A DNA stretch of 64,000 bases from Plectrocnemia conspersa (GCA_009617715.1 VTFK01000430.1:248001-312000); one strand, 5' to 3'; shown: positions 28,139-41,800, counted from the first letter of the stretch. Notes: generated by a model from the letters alone, not told the origin. A program made the numbers and translations.

Positions 28139-31100
28139 TGAAACAAAGCGTTTTAGTGATATGTCACAAAGGAACAAAAGTGTAAGTATTGTTGAATTTA
28201 TTTAAAACATCAGCAACGCTAATAGTAATTAAAGTTATAACCGACCTATCATGAAAAAGTATCTCCAAGCGCTATAGAGTTAAATAAATGCTTGTCAGTA
28301 TTGTTGCATAGATAATTTCATAAAAACAGCGACTTTCAATTCAATGGTCAGATTTAATCTATTTACACCTCAAAGAATTAAACTTGCTCTTTGACACAAC
28401 TTGAAACTGTACGCGCATTAAAATATTTTTTTTTTTTTAATCTAAGTTTAAAATTTCTTAACCCTTCCTGGGCAAAAAAAAAGCCAAAAAATATCCCAAG
28501 AATTGGTTTTAACTGTAACTTTTTAATTACTACCATTAATAGCGAAAGATTAAAATAAAAAATAAAAAAATAATAAAAGGATAGAGAAATCTTTGATTTT
28601 TTTGATCCTATTTTAATTTAGTATATTTACCGACAAAATTATTATTTAGAATTCAGATTTTTTTTACCTTTTCGGCGCAGTTATCTAGAACTGACACTTT
28701 CTTTAATTTTTTTGGTTCAAGTGAGGTCCAATTTTAGTGCACTTTTTGAAAAATATACATTTATACTGTAAATAGACGGGTAACTGTAACCGATCTATTG
28801 ACGAAACTCTGATTTTCAGAAAAATTCGAAGGACGCAAATTTATTAGCACAAATATATTAGTTGCTTCACATTTTATTGAGTCTTTAAAATTGATTTTAA
28901 TTACTTAGAAGCAACGGTTATATATAGTATAAACGAAGAAAAACATCTGTAATTTTGTGAATGAATTTTTAAATGTATTTCCTTTAACCTGTACCTAAAA
29001 TACCTATTTCTATCTATCAGTATTTCTCTAGCTCCTTAAGTTAATGCGTCCTAGCGATCGATAAACGCCTGTTTATGTCGCGTACCGTAGTTTAACAGAA
29101 ATTACGAGCGCGAAGCGCAATGCGTAAAATTTTAGCTATTGCCTTTTGAGTATATATTAATTTTATTAAAGTAAAATTTAAATTCCCTGTTTGTAAATAC
29201 AGATAAGAAAAATATTGCCTGCTTTGTGATACTATCTTTCAGATTTCCTGATTTACATCATTCTTTAATCATTTTATTTAGGATGCTTTAAAAAAATATT
29301 TCTTAAACATTTGACTAATTAAATTATAAAAAAATATTGTAAAAATATTAAATACAGGCATTGTTTGTTATTGACAAATATTAACGTGCTTTAGATAGGT
29401 GATTATTTACATTTCTTCAATTCTTACTCAATATAATGACACATCTTATTTATTGGCGCCCTAATGCCAGAAAATGACAAGGGATTTATTATCGGACGAA
29501 AAGAATTTTTCCGAACGCATAAAAATATTTGCCCAGTTCCTCGAGCCGTCGCGGAAAGTGCAATATAAAAGTGGAATAAATCTATCGATACGTGGGGGAG
29601 CTTTTCTTGGCTGATTCGAATATAGGTCTATACGGCACAGTCGAAAATACGACCCAAAGGTCTGTGTCGTGTAAGTAGAATTTATACACTGGCCCGCGGC
29701 TGAGTGTACTTTATCGATATACTTCGAACCAAAAATTATTATATTGTCTCCGAAAGGATTGAAAAAAACATATTTTACGTTAAAGTGCTTGGGAAGAGAT
29801 TGTATATTATTACGTTTTTAAAAACTGAATTTTAATAATAATAGAAATGTATTATTCCATCATTAAAAATATGATATTTATTCTCATAACCAATATTTTT
29901 GCTTCATTGTAAATGAGGACGGTGAACTCGCATTGGGATTCGGTAGAATGTTGATATCTAAAAGGTCGTAAAATATCTCTTTTATTTTTGATGTAGGTAT
30001 AGTATACATAGAATATACGAAAAAGCTTGAATATCGTTTTATGAATATTATACAATTATATTTGTGATAAACATAAGCCTTTTGTAGAATTGTAATTTTT
30101 ACTGTGAAAAACTTTAAAAAGTGAAAATTAAATGCCTTAACACTAAACAGTGCAAAATTTATTCAATAATAATTTATGCTTTTTAATGTTAAAAAAACAA
30201 TAAAGATCTTATCAAAAAAATTTAAACATACAAAATTAATATAGCATATAAAATTAATAAAGAACGGTTTTATTATGTAGCATTATATGTGTAAATTTAG
30301 ATATAGCCACTAAAATATTATGTAACTTTAGATAAATTAAATCATACAGTAAAATACTAATAAATGTAAGTCTAAAATAGTAATTTCAAAGCTTTATTAC
30401 GATATTTGGCTCAGAAAAATGAGATATCTGCATATAAAAGTTTGTAAATAAAATATGTTTTTTATTTAAAAAGATTATTTTTGACTTTCTTGCTTTTTTC
30501 TCTAAAATTTTTCTTAATAAAGCTATCGTTTTTAAATATATTTTTTCTAATGTTATATTAGTATTTTTGAAAGTCAAAATATTTATGTATGATTTTATTT
30601 TAGCTTAATTTACATTATATGCAGGTAAACAACATAATATGCAGGTTAACAAAAAAATTTTACAGAAAAAAAATTCTTTTAAGAAAATCATTTAATTGAG
30701 AAAACAATTGTTACTTTTTAATATAGGAAGAATAAGGTAGGTGGGATAATACTATTCTTCATTAGCCAAGACAGTACAAAAGAAATTAACTTTAAAGAGT
30801 CAAGAGTCGAGTAATATTTTACCTTTAATAATCGGTCAGGTATTTTGTGCTAAAGTCCAGTAGTTACCAATGAGCATTAGTATTTTTTTGAATGGCGTTT
30901 GTAACAGAATTAAGAAATTAGGTTAAGATAAATTTGTAAATAAATTTATAATAATTTTATTTTTTAAATTTAATTTGACTTTAACTAATTTTTTTCAATA
31001 AATTTACAAAAATTATTAAATTTAAAAAACCTAATTATTTAATAAAATTCCCGAAATGCAATTGCGTACGATTTTAAATAGCTCGTTGCCGTAATTTTTT

Positions 31101-33037
31101 TAATAAAGTGTATTTTTTTTTATTTTGTATGCATTTGCAAAATTACCAAAAAAAAATTAACTAACGAATTTAACGCAATTATTTAACAAGTTATAAAGCC
31201 GCTCACAAAATATTATTAATTATTGTGTTCATATATGAAAAAAATTGTCATTTTAAAAAATATTTTGGAATTTGCACTCCATAAAAATAAATACGGAAGA
31301 AATATTCATCAATTTCGATGAACTTAATAGAATATATAATATTTTTTATAATTAATAATCATAATTGGGGCCTTAAGTGATAAAAGAGGATCAGTGGGAT
31401 TTTGGTTATTTTTTATTAGTCAAGATACTAAAATGGTTCAAATTTTGCCTCAGATCTTAAAATAATTTTAAATTCACAAATGGTTTTCAACAAGACAGCT
31501 TATCAAATCTAGACCTTTAACCATTCATTAAGGTATATTCAGTTATGATAAATAGGTTTATTAAATGTATAGATACATACTAAAAAATAAACAAATATGC
31601 GATTTAAAAATTATCTGAGCAGTGAGAAAAAAACTTTAGAGTTTGATTCTTGAAGCGCAATCGCGTGTGATATTAAATTACTCGCTGGCACAAGTTATTA
31701 AATATAGAGTAACATAAGTATCGCCATAGAAAAATGCATTTAACGCAAATATTATTTTTTTCAGAATTATTTAAAAAATTAATTATTATAATAATCTACA
31801 AAATAAATTGCTTCTTTGCATTTTGCAACCTATAAAAACAAATTTATAAATAATATTTATGAAATCCAACAGACTTAATAAAACGATTTTTATATATTAA
31901 AATATACGTTATTTTCAATCAAATTGGCTCTTTAGACGATGGAAAAAAAAATGGATGGAATTTTGGTCTTCTTCATTATATAATACATGGTACTATAAAG
32001 GGAAGAACTTTGCGTTTTACTATGAGCTTAGGCATAAAGTCCATCAGGAGAGTTTATCAATGGTGTTTAACAAAACAGTTCATTTAATTAGTACCACGAC
32101 TATTCAGTCCAAGCCCAAACATTAAGCCAGATCCCTTGAGAGTTAGAAGCATTATTCTAACTTTAATTATCAGATTTAGACAAGAGCATGGCAATTACCT
32201 ACAAGTATTTTGTACTTACAAAAAATAAATATTTGAAGCTAAGGAATAAAATTGTATGTCGGATTAAAGTTAAAAAAAGAAAAGTAGTACACATATTTAT
32301 TTTAATAAATTATTGCACAGAAAGATATTTTAATTGTGGTGGTGGACCACTTGTTTAACATGCCTGTTCTAATACATTTATAGGGTGGCCTTTAGCTAGT
32401 CGTTTATTGTAATGGCGTCGATGTGTCTACTCACTTCGTTACCACACAACAACGACTCAAAACACAGAACCGAATATAAAAAACAACCCATAGACAGTAG
32501 CAAAATCATAAAACTCCGGTGTGCAAACGATGCGTTGAAAATTTTACGACCCTAGGGGAGATCGCCGAAGATAACATCAAAAATGGCGACAATGAATAGA
32601 GAAGCTGGCACTTGGTGCGTTATGCTGTTCCGAATGACTTTATTTTCGTCTTCAGAGTCTTTATATCCATCGAAAACTTTGGAAAACTTTTTGTTTCTCT
32701 CCACAAAGCGCTCTCGGCTCAGTGGCAATACACTTCATACTACGATATTTAATTTTTATTTCGTTTTATCTAGAAAAACATACCATCTGTTTTAATTTTT
32801 TTTTGAAATATAAAACCAAGGTTTTAAAAAAGCTTTAAAACTGGTTTTGAAACAATAACGTAATGGTTTGTGAGCTTTTTGTTAAATATGGCAAGATTAG
32901 AAGACAGCGAAAACTACGTTGTATGCATCATAATCCATATTAAATCGTCTACTATGCTCGCAGAAGTATGCATTTCAATATACGCTTACAAAGTTTATTC
33001 AATGACTTAACTGCAATTTAATAGAATTATGAATATA

Positions 33038-33062
33038 TTAACCCTTTAGTGGTATGCTTCCA
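33038..33062 (+). mobile_element. Possible piggyBac-like terminus
   Basis: TTAACCCTTTAGTGGTATGC resembles a piggyBac-like tip (TTAA followed by CCCTTT). A GC-richer block follows at 33,100-33,310 but no transposase could be read. TTAACCCTT also occurs at 28,458. Confidence 0.3.
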
Positions 33063-33099
33063 TTTTCAGCTTAATCCATATGCAAAGTGAGCGCATAGT

Positions 33100-33320
33100 G
33101 AATTTTCATCTTTTCAGCGAAGGGTTTCCTTCCATTAAGCAAAGTCTATCGGGAAGCAGGGATTAGTCGGGGCATCCAGAGTGTCCAGGATGGACATGAA
33201 AGTCCAAAAGGTGGCCGATGGTGGAAATGCACCGGCTATGGGGGTTGGGGGTTGAACCAGACGAGGTCGTTGAACCAACGCCCATGCAGCGTCGCTCGAT
33301 AAGCCACGCGTTCTATTACA
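33100..33320. other. GC-richer island, unidentified
   Basis: A ~220-bp block of roughly half GC in AT-rich DNA, with CTATGGGGGTTGGGGGTTGA and several short frames (longest about 48 codons, VEPDEVVEPTPMQRRSISHA). No frame has clear protein character on both sides of a splice site. Most likely a transposon piece or a noncoding exon. Confidence 0.4.
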
Positions 33321-33754
33321 TTTACTGCTCTATAACATAACCTACGCCCAGTTTTATTCTCTTAATCAATCCCATAAACGTGCACATCTGATTGACATGC
33401 CAGATAAGTCGAATGCTGGGTTTGATATCATCTTTAATATTGATTTGAGGGTAACAATAGAAATAGTTTTATATGTAGGAGTTGGATATCAAATAGCTAG
33501 ATTTATTTTTAAATAATGCTTTATTAAGAAGCTAATTTTATTTTATTATCATAAATGAATTAACAACTAACCTTGACTTATTTTATTGACCTTGATTTAA
33601 ATATTACGGATAAATCCGTAAGATTATGAAAAGCTAAGAAAACCTAAACCGAAAATAAAAAAAAGTTAACTAACGAATATAAAATTATATTATATTTAAA
33701 CTTATATGTATTATAGTTATAAACATTAATTTATTTGCATATTAAAAATCTTCC

Positions 33755-33820
33755 ATAGCAACATGACATGTCTAATGCGTTACAATAGGGTTAATACAAT
33801 CAACAATTACTTAGTAAGTA
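33755..33820 (+). repeat. Dispersed repeat, AATGCGTCACAATAG family, second copy
   Basis: CATGTCTAATGCGTTACAAT AGGGTTAATACAATCAACAATTACTTAG aligns with the copy at 15,510-15,596, including the preceding CAAYATGMCA. Copies are diverged by point changes and single-base gaps. Confidence 0.5.
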
Positions 33821-35499
33821 GTAGAGTAAAGTCATCGACCTACACCACTATAATTTTTTTTAAGAAAAACTAATTTAGTTGCTGTTTATGTGTGCTTTAT
33901 AGGCAACAATGTAATGCAGCAGCTACAAAAATATTTTCATAATAAATTACTGATAGACTTTAAATTAAATAAAAATAAATACTATTTGTTCTGATTTAAG
34001 ATATACAAAAGTTATTAATAGCTATAAAAAACCACTATAATATCTGTGCTTTATATATTATAACTATGACAAGACCTTAAAGTAAAGCTTATTTTTTTTA
34101 TTATTATCATATATAATGTGACATAAGATAAGATAATATGTATAATATCACGTAGGGATGCATGCGCATTGACCCAGTGTAAGAAGTTACATTTCACTTC
34201 CAAGGATTCGCGATACGAGACAGTTAAAGGAGAACCGCAGTAGTTTAAAAACTAACTTACAATCTTAAAGTCTCTATTTATTTGTTCAGTTACGCCAAAT
34301 TAATGTGATTCAATATTTTCTTAATCTGCGCCAATAAAGAAAAAAAAAACTTTCTAAATCGTACAATTTACGAAAGCAATAATTGGATCCCGTTTTATGG
34401 CTGTTTATTCAACTTTGCTGTTTTTCTACAGTTGGAAACCTTACTTAATGTGTTGATCTCTCGAATGTGCTCTGAAATTGATCCGCCATAACAGTAAACA
34501 TATAAAATGTTTACGTGCGTTTGCCGAGAGTTTAAAGATATAATTCGAGATTTAAATTATATATATTTTGAGAAGAAATACAAATATGAATAAAAATGTA
34601 ATTAATTTTTTATGAAGCATAAAAATATATTTACATTAAAAATCAATTTAAAGATATTCTAGAGTAACGTTATATATTCGCTGGATGAAAATCCTGAATG
34701 TATGCTTGTGCGATGTACTGAAAAAGTTCTCAGCTTTTCTTGAATATTTACGGTCGAAATATCGCAGCGTCTGTCTTGGCCAGAAATATGAAAATACAGA
34801 GAATTCACCCTTCATATATGTCCGTTGTCACAACGTTAAATGGTAGTTGTCATTCTTTCTATATTTACGTATTTTAACATCACATCCAGAGATTGATTTC
34901 TTGGCAGAAAGATAGTTTTGCTTGTGAAAACGATCGATCATCCAGAGTGTCTCATAGTTACATCAACGAATTTACATAAACCTTTCAGAGATGAGGCAAT
35001 ATATCACTTTTTGTATAAAAAATGATATTGAAATGCAATAAAAACAGTTTCAATGACCCCGTATCATATACATAAATCGTGAACACAATAGTGGATTTTC
35101 AACGTTTCTGTTGTTTCTATTATATCACGTTTGCATGCAATGTGCCATTGCAATTGGAACGAAATCATACAATTAATTTAACAGTTAATTATGATTGAAA
35201 AATAATTGTGATTAATATGACGTTGATTAAAAATTAAATTTATAATGTTGTGAAATATTAATTAGTTTGTTTTAATTGGACAAGAATAATTTACAAATTG
35301 TTTTTAGGCATAAGATTGTGTTTTTAAAAGCATTTTTTGTAATAAAAAAATAATGAAATTAATACTTATGCTGTATACTAATGCATGTATATATTTTTTT
35401 AATAATTATCAAATGTGTTTTTTCTAGCAAAGATGATACACTGTATTTATAATATTTATTTCAAGATAAGTTAAGGTCTTTAGATTAAATTAATAGATC
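33821..35499. other. Gene-free sequence
   Basis: A complex, non-repetitive block at about 34,140-35,170 lies between AT-rich stretches. No receptor exon (TM3-TM7 motifs such as DRY or NPxxY) is recognisable here on the minus strand. Confidence 0.45.
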
Positions 35500-36900
35500 T
35501 TCAGAGTCAAAAATACTACTGATGATTTATATATTTGTTAATATCATTAATTTAAAAACAATATAGTGCATATGTTAATTAAATTTTATGATAGTTATTG
35601 GGTTTTATATTGATATATTTTTTAGATTTTTTAAATATTTTTTTTTTAAAAATGCTTACTATTTCCTATAAAATTATTCTATTGCTACATAGAAATGTAT
35701 ATATTTGTTATCACTATTAGTTTTTTTTCTAAATGTTAGAATAATAAAATTTAGGTAAAGGTCAATGTTAGGCTTTAAAATAATATATTTTTAACTGTAA
35801 AAGTTTTTTTTATGAATAAGGGCTGAGTAAATTTTATGAATTTATTATTTTTGTAACTTAGTGATGAGTTATATATATTTTTTTACTAATAATGTTTGTA
35901 TTAAATTTATTTAAAGGTTAGTTCTAGGCTAAGATTAAAATTACAGATTTAAAAAAAAACATTTTTGAATAGAAAATATGCCCATTATTTTAATAAAATT
36001 TATATTAATACTATAATACATAGTGATGAATAAAATGTGTTAATCATACTAATACTGATTCAATGCATGAATTAAATTACTTTAAGGTGTGTTTCAGGCT
36101 TGATTTTGGAAATAAAATATCATTTTTAAATGGAAAAATGCTCAATATTTCATATCAAATTATTATTTTTGTTTAATAGTTATGTAGAATATTAGGTGTA
36201 TATACTATATATTATACATATTTGTTCCTATTGCGCTTACTATAACAATAATATCACATTTCATGTTTTCAAAGTAAAATAGATATTAAAAGTAAAATAA
36301 AAAAATATGACATTATTTTTTTTTTTTTCTAATATTATTAGTTTTTCTTTAAAATGTATTCAATATAACAAAATTAATACAAGGGCTAGTTTTGGGCTTT
36401 GGATTGTATTTATATATTTTTAATTGTAAAAGTTTTTTTTTTTTAAATTATTAACATATTATGTAAAAATATGCTAAGAAAATATATTCTAAAATGTACA
36501 TATATTTAAATGTGTTAATAATAACAATTATTAAAAATTGTATTTTATTAAATTTCATTAAAAGATAAAAGAAATAAAATCTATTATAACCTATAGATTT
36601 TTAAAGTCAAATAACATTTAATTATAAATTATATGTATTAAAATTATTTAAAGGTCAGTTTAAAGCTTAAGATTATGTTGGTTTATGAAGGCTGGATTCA
36701 GGCTTCAAATTATATTTATAATTTAAAAAATATCAATAAGTGCTTATTTTTTTTTTTATAAAATATTTTTGCTACATAGTGATATATGTGTTTGTTAATT
36801 ATAACATACGTTACTAAATGTAATAATTATAACATTTATAACACATTGTATTTATTTAATTAATATATATATATCAGTTTTAAGCTTTAAAATGAATTTA
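35500..36900 (+). repeat. Diverged tandem array, ~150-170-bp unit, AAAGGTCAGTTTTAGGCTT core
   Basis: The core AAAGGTCARTKTTAGGCTT recurs at about 35,757, 35,914, 36,084, 36,385, 36,651 and 36,700, with spacings near 157, 170, 301 and 266 (multiples of roughly 150). Each core is followed by an ATATTTTTAATTGTAAAAG-like stretch. Blocks like CTACATAGTGATATATGTG occur between cores (35,683; 35,857; 36,012; 36,771). Strongly diverged, AT-rich, noncoding; lies just 3' of the visible receptor exon, inside its intron. Confidence 0.7.
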
Positions 36901-37332
36901 TAAATTCATTTTATTTTTATATTAAATAAATAGTTTTAGGAAATATAACTATTTATAATACTATAAATCAGCAAAATATTTAAAAGATTATTAACCATAT
37001 AACATATGCAATCAAAATTAGATATCCCTACAAGAATTACTATAATTACAAACATAATGTTTTTTTTAAATATTTTCGATTCAAAATTTTTACTTGTTTT
37101 TTTAGAAAACGTAGATTCTAAAATATGTATCATTAGATAGCAAAGTATGTTTTATAAATATACCTAAATATTATATTTGCGACAAAAACACGGTTGTTTA
37201 GTGCAATTTATTATTATTATCTCCTATGTAAAAATATTATTTTAGCAATAACAATTTATTTATATTGTGCAAACACATTAATTTAAATATTAAGAATATC
37301 ATAAAATACATGAATAATAAATGATTACTCAC

Positions 37333-37999
37333 GGACAAATATGTTGGACATTAGCGTGGCAGGTAGGCAGAATACTATGACCAGGATATCAGCTACTGCT
37401 AGATTTACGATGAAAAAATTAGTAACTGTCCTCATCCTCGGCGATCTGAATACCACGGCGATGACAAAACAGTTTCCTATGAGTCCAACGGCAAACACGA
37501 TTAAATAAGCGACACAATAAACTGCCGTCATAGCAGAATTGTGCCTATAATAGAAATCTGGTCCGAATCCAGTATTGTTCATATTTCCCATGCTAGAATT
37601 GAAGACAGTCGTAGGCCTCGTCACTGTGAAGTCAGTCAGAGAACTTTTACCGGTGTTTAAAAATCCTAAGCTGTGCACTGTCGCCAGTTTGTTTTCAGGT
37701 CCGTAATTTGTGTTGACAATGTCTAGGATTGAGTTTGAGACGATGTCTACGAAGTTGTTGGCCGTTTCGCGATACATTTTGTTTGTTATCGAGTGGTTGT
37801 AGTGCGTTTTGAAGTGGTGTCTCGTTTTAATGAATGACGGTTCAGTAGTAGGAACTGTTTGAAGGAACGGCGTGGCTCTTCTTAGCGAATCAAAATCCAA
37901 TTCTTCATTATCGGGTAGTCTGAGTGAGGCCATCTGAAGCGGCTCTAGTTCGTCCAAGTCCATCACACCCGAGTAATATTGGTTTGATAACGAAGGCAT
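37333..37999 (-). CDS. SIFR: SIFamide-type neuropeptide GPCR, first coding exon (N-terminus through TM2)
   Basis: This exon encodes the first 222 residues of a class A (rhodopsin-type) receptor that would sit in the plasma membrane of neurons and signal for an amidated neuropeptide. Residues about 1-155 form a long hydrophilic extracellular tail with N-glycosylation sequons at N68, N134 and N142. TM1 is about 159-184 and contains GLIGN with the conserved Asn (N176). The short [10 protein letters not shown] loop follows, then TM2 about 195-220 with the LAVAD motif (D204). The [19 protein letters not shown] stretch is typical of the SIFamide/neuropeptide-FF receptor group, and SIFR is the closest insect family I know. 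The ATG at 37,999 is chosen because an in-frame TAA lies immediately upstream; Met13 and Met23 are alternatives. The exon ends in phase 1 at a strong donor (C|GTGAGT), so translation does not run into the intron. TM3-TM7 are not visible in the 37 kb to the left and probably lie outside the window. Receptor class is near certain; the exact ligand is inferred. Confidence 0.85.
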
Positions 38000-38480
38000 T
38001 TAGTCATTTAATGTTATATTTGGCAATATTTTTAATTACACTAAATTATCTAAACACCCAAAAGTTCGAAATAAAAAGTTTCACTATGCACACACAAAAA
38101 AGTAAAAGTTTACGGCAAAATTTAAATTAAAGTTTATAGAGCACAATCTAGCGTTGGCTATAATAAAACGCCACGATCGTCATGTCGAGCTTTGAACATG
38201 AAAGTTTGTGTTGTGATGGTGGAAAAGCTCTGTTTTGTGTGGTAGGCGTGCAGCGTCGGAGACGTCGCGGCGCCGAGTGGCCAAAGGAGGAAGGCTTTAG
38301 AGGAAAGCTCTCCAGGCTTTTCGTTTTTCGGCATCGGTGCGCAAGCGCTTTGTCCGATACGGGAATGCAACGGGAGCTTTGCATAACCCCTCGCATAGTA
38401 TAGGCACTGTATATTATAAAGCTCCCCGCGTGGCGAGAAACTTTCGACGCAACTTTAATTAATAAATGCATAACAAACAT
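38000..38480 (-). promoter_or_regulatory. Presumed 5'UTR and GC-richer promoter island of the SIFR-like gene
   Basis: Immediately upstream of the receptor ATG the sequence is AT-rich for about 150 bp. From about 38,160 to 38,440 it becomes clearly GC-richer, with many CpGs (GGAGACGTCGCGGCGCCGAG) unlike anything nearby. Open frames of 70-110 codons occur here on both strands but are low complexity and match nothing I know. A 5'UTR/promoter role is inferred from position. A TATATTATAAAG box at about 38,409 would fit plus-strand transcription toward the micro-exon, so a bidirectional promoter is possible. Confidence 0.4.
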
Positions 38481-38815
38481 CCGTTACTATGTGCGGCAAT
38501 ATTGGAAAATGAATTGAATCAGATTATGTAATTGGTTTGTCGATAAACACTGTTGCTTTTGACGTGCACTATGCGCCATCTGTGTAAGCTATTCAATTTT
38601 AACTATGGACTCCAATTATAGAAATGCAAGTATTCCGATATTATAATCAATATTTTTCGTATTATAATAATAATGTGGTATTAATTTATGCACACATATT
38701 TTTATTATATATCAAAAAACAAGTGTAGGTAGTTTTATTTATTGTAGCTAAAGGCTACAATATACATTTATGAACTATATACATACATCATCTATTTATA
38801 TTATTTTAATTCCAG

Positions 38816-38868
38816 GATCCACGAAACCAATGCTGTCAGTCCATCACTATCGTGAGGAACCAGAGCTG
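38816..38868 (+). CDS. Probable plus-strand coding micro-exon of an unidentified gene
   Basis: A 53-nt block of balanced base composition in AT-rich DNA, flanked by a good acceptor (TTTTAATTCCAG) and a strong donor (CTG|GTGAGTG). With entry phase 1 and exit phase 0 it reads STKPMLSVHHYREEPEL, which looks like real protein. The frame DPRNQCCQSITIVRNQSW is also open. It lies opposite in strand to both identified genes, so it would belong to a third gene overlapping this region. No partner exon is certain. I do not recognise the peptide. Confidence 0.45.
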
Positions 38869-41800
38869 GTGAGTGTATAAATACCGAACTTTAAACTTTT
38901 TGGGTTATACATATTTTTTTAATTTCTGCTGATCAAAAATAATCTAGTTTTAGTATCGTTTTGTTAAATTTATACATTTAAATCATTGTGTAGCTTTGCA
39001 TTATATTATAAAGTATTGTTCAAATAATTACTCATTATCAAATTGTGATTTTTCGCTTCTGTTAAATTTTCGCACGTTTGCTTTCAATAGATATGCGGTT
39101 GATCCAGGCACATTTAAGTGTAAATTTATGTACAACGTGAACTACTACTTGATTATTATGAATTATTAACTATTGGAAAATGTAGTTTTTTCTGTGGACA
39201 AACTACGTAATATTTTTGAATATTTTGAAACTATTTTTTATGTTATTTAAAAATAGGTTTGGTAATTTAATATAAAACCATAAAAAATATATAATTTAAG
39301 AGATTTAAATAATATATTTTTATTTGAATTCTAATTGTCACATTGACAACGACAGTAGCCTTCAATTCACAGTGAATTTTTCTTTCACAATATTAGTTAA
39401 ATATGATGCAAACTGACGAAACACTTGTAATTAAAGGCAATAATAATAGAACTTTAAATTATTAGTGTGCCAATTAGTATATTTTGTGTGGAAAATATAT
39501 GAAGGCTATTTTAAAAATGTACACTATATAGAAGTAAACATAAATAAACATACAGCAGTTTTTTTGATAATTATTAATACGATAAATATTTAAAATTAAT
39601 AAGATAAATATCACTGAGCCTTTGCTTTCATAAAAGTGTCTCACTATTTAGTAGTTGTTGATTATGTTTACACAGTTGTTATGTATTGGGAAAACTCCTG
39701 TCATGTTGCGATATAATATTTAAAAAAAATATATTCTTAAAGTATTTTTTTCTCAGCTAAAAGCCGGTTAGTCAGCTGTTAAATTACATTATTATTACTT
39801 TATAATATTTACCTCAATGCGCACGCGTCAATTTCAATTTTAGTAATCAAACTTTTTAATTTATGATTATAAGCAAATATATAGTATTTTATTCTAAATA
39901 CTTTCAGGGTTTTAAATATCGCAAAACAAGCATTTTATATTTTTAATTAATAAAGTAATTATGAAATTGCATTTTTAAATGTTCGCAAACGTTGAAATGT
40001 AATGTCCGCTAAATCGAATGCTAGGACCAAAAAATGAACTAGAAAATCAGTTCATTTTCACTATCATTACGTCGATAAACCATTTGTGATAAATAAAATT
40101 AAGCTCTGAGATAATTTCCGAGATTTTTTAGGTACGAGGAGAGACCCAAAAGTAACGAGATTCGGGCTGTAGAGGAGAAGAACGTTAAAGGAACGAATTT
40201 TGGGTGATAGGGTGTTATAGAGAAAACCCGTATAAGTTAGTATTTGCCGTTTTGTTGTCGTGAGGGCACCCGTTCGTGCGTAGTATTTTTTTTACCAAAA
40301 CAACTAGTTATTAATACCATTTTAGATTTCTCAATGGACGATTCAAGTGCATACTTGACGAATTACAAATATAATATTTATTTAATGGCAATATATGATA
40401 TCTCCTAACTGTTTACTTAATTTCTCATATTAACAGCAGGCATTCTGTTTCATAAAAAACCAGACTAAGTGAATAACTTGAATTTTTCTATTCTTAAAAA
40501 ATGATTTCATTAAATACAAATTGATAAAACTTTATAACGCAGATTCGATATTTTAACACACTCGGAATGAAAAGATTGAAATTTTTTTTTTTTAACATGA
40601 TATTGCGCTTTATAATTTAAATGAATATATACAATTGTATACTATTTTTTTTCGATTTTTACTCACTTGTATATTATTTGATAATGGCGCTTCATCACTA
40701 TAGGCACACATGAGATAGTCATATCCTCACATTCAAAATCTTTGGACAAATTATTGTAAGAATATATATTCCGTATTGTATAAAGCTCTCATTATTTTTA
40801 TGTTTCGCAAATCTAAACATAACGGATTATATAGTCTAAGTTTATATAGTATAAGCAGTGTATATGACTAATCCTTACACGAATAATGTATATATTTAGT
40901 TTTATAATAAAAACATACCTAGTTAATTTGCACTCCAAATATGTATATTCATTCAAATCGAACAATGCACAGGAAAATGAATAAAAAATATTTTGACGAA
41001 CAAATGCTAGATTTCTGTCAGACATCTTGTTTTATGTTTAAATACTGATTTTTGATTGGTCCACAGTCAGAGCCTTTAATCGAAAACAAAAGAATTTAAT
41101 ATATCGAGGGTTTGAAAATCAATCGAGAAAATTCTATTTTTATTTTTAATAATTATAATTAAATATATTTCTTTTGTTTACTTGTATTATTATAAACCGT
41201 TTAAATATGATTTATAGAGTAACAAATTTAACGAAAAGCGTTTTTAATTTAAAGGAAGCGTGGCCGGAAGTGACGGTCTAGAATAATTATATGTAAGATA
41301 ATAATTTTATTATTAAATTTAATACCTAGCACGTAACTTTTTAAAGCCTAACTATTGACATATAAGTGTCGTTTGTATATTCAAAACATAAAAAATAAAA
41401 ATAAAAGAAGCGGCTGCTTCTCATTACATCTTCTAAGGGTCGTCTTGGTCAATTCGGCGTAGCTTTGTTTAGTGATAGTTCGGCTGAAATTTCGTTACTC
41501 TAGTTTTTATCTACACAAAATTCAATTATTTTATTTATATTTAAGTAATGCGTTAATTTATTGCCATGATTATTAAAAAAAATCTATTTCTATTTTTATG
41601 AATAATTAAAATGGTAAGTACAGTTTTATTTGTAATATGATTTTTTATTATTAAAATTGCTAAAAAAAAAATTTGTATCTTATTTGATATTGTAATGATG
41701 TATTGTTCTCTTCTGTAGTTTTTTATAGTGGAAAATATATTATTTTTCTAAGATTAAATATCTTTATTATGATGGAATTTTAAAAATGAGAATTTTTTTA

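Larger units (their letters stand above)
26461..33037. other. Gene-free sequence with scattered islands
   Basis: Islands at about 26,840-27,460, 27,640-27,880, 29,440-29,720 and 32,340-32,790 are more complex than the rest. A short duplication ATATGCAGGTWAACAA lies at 30,617 and 30,638. No coding exon supported on either strand. Confidence 0.45.

Noticed and set aside
38148..38480. Minus- and plus-strand frames of 70-110 codons in the GC-rich island
   Set aside because: Overlapping frames on both strands, basic/low-complexity peptides, no known family and better explained by high GC lowering stop frequency.
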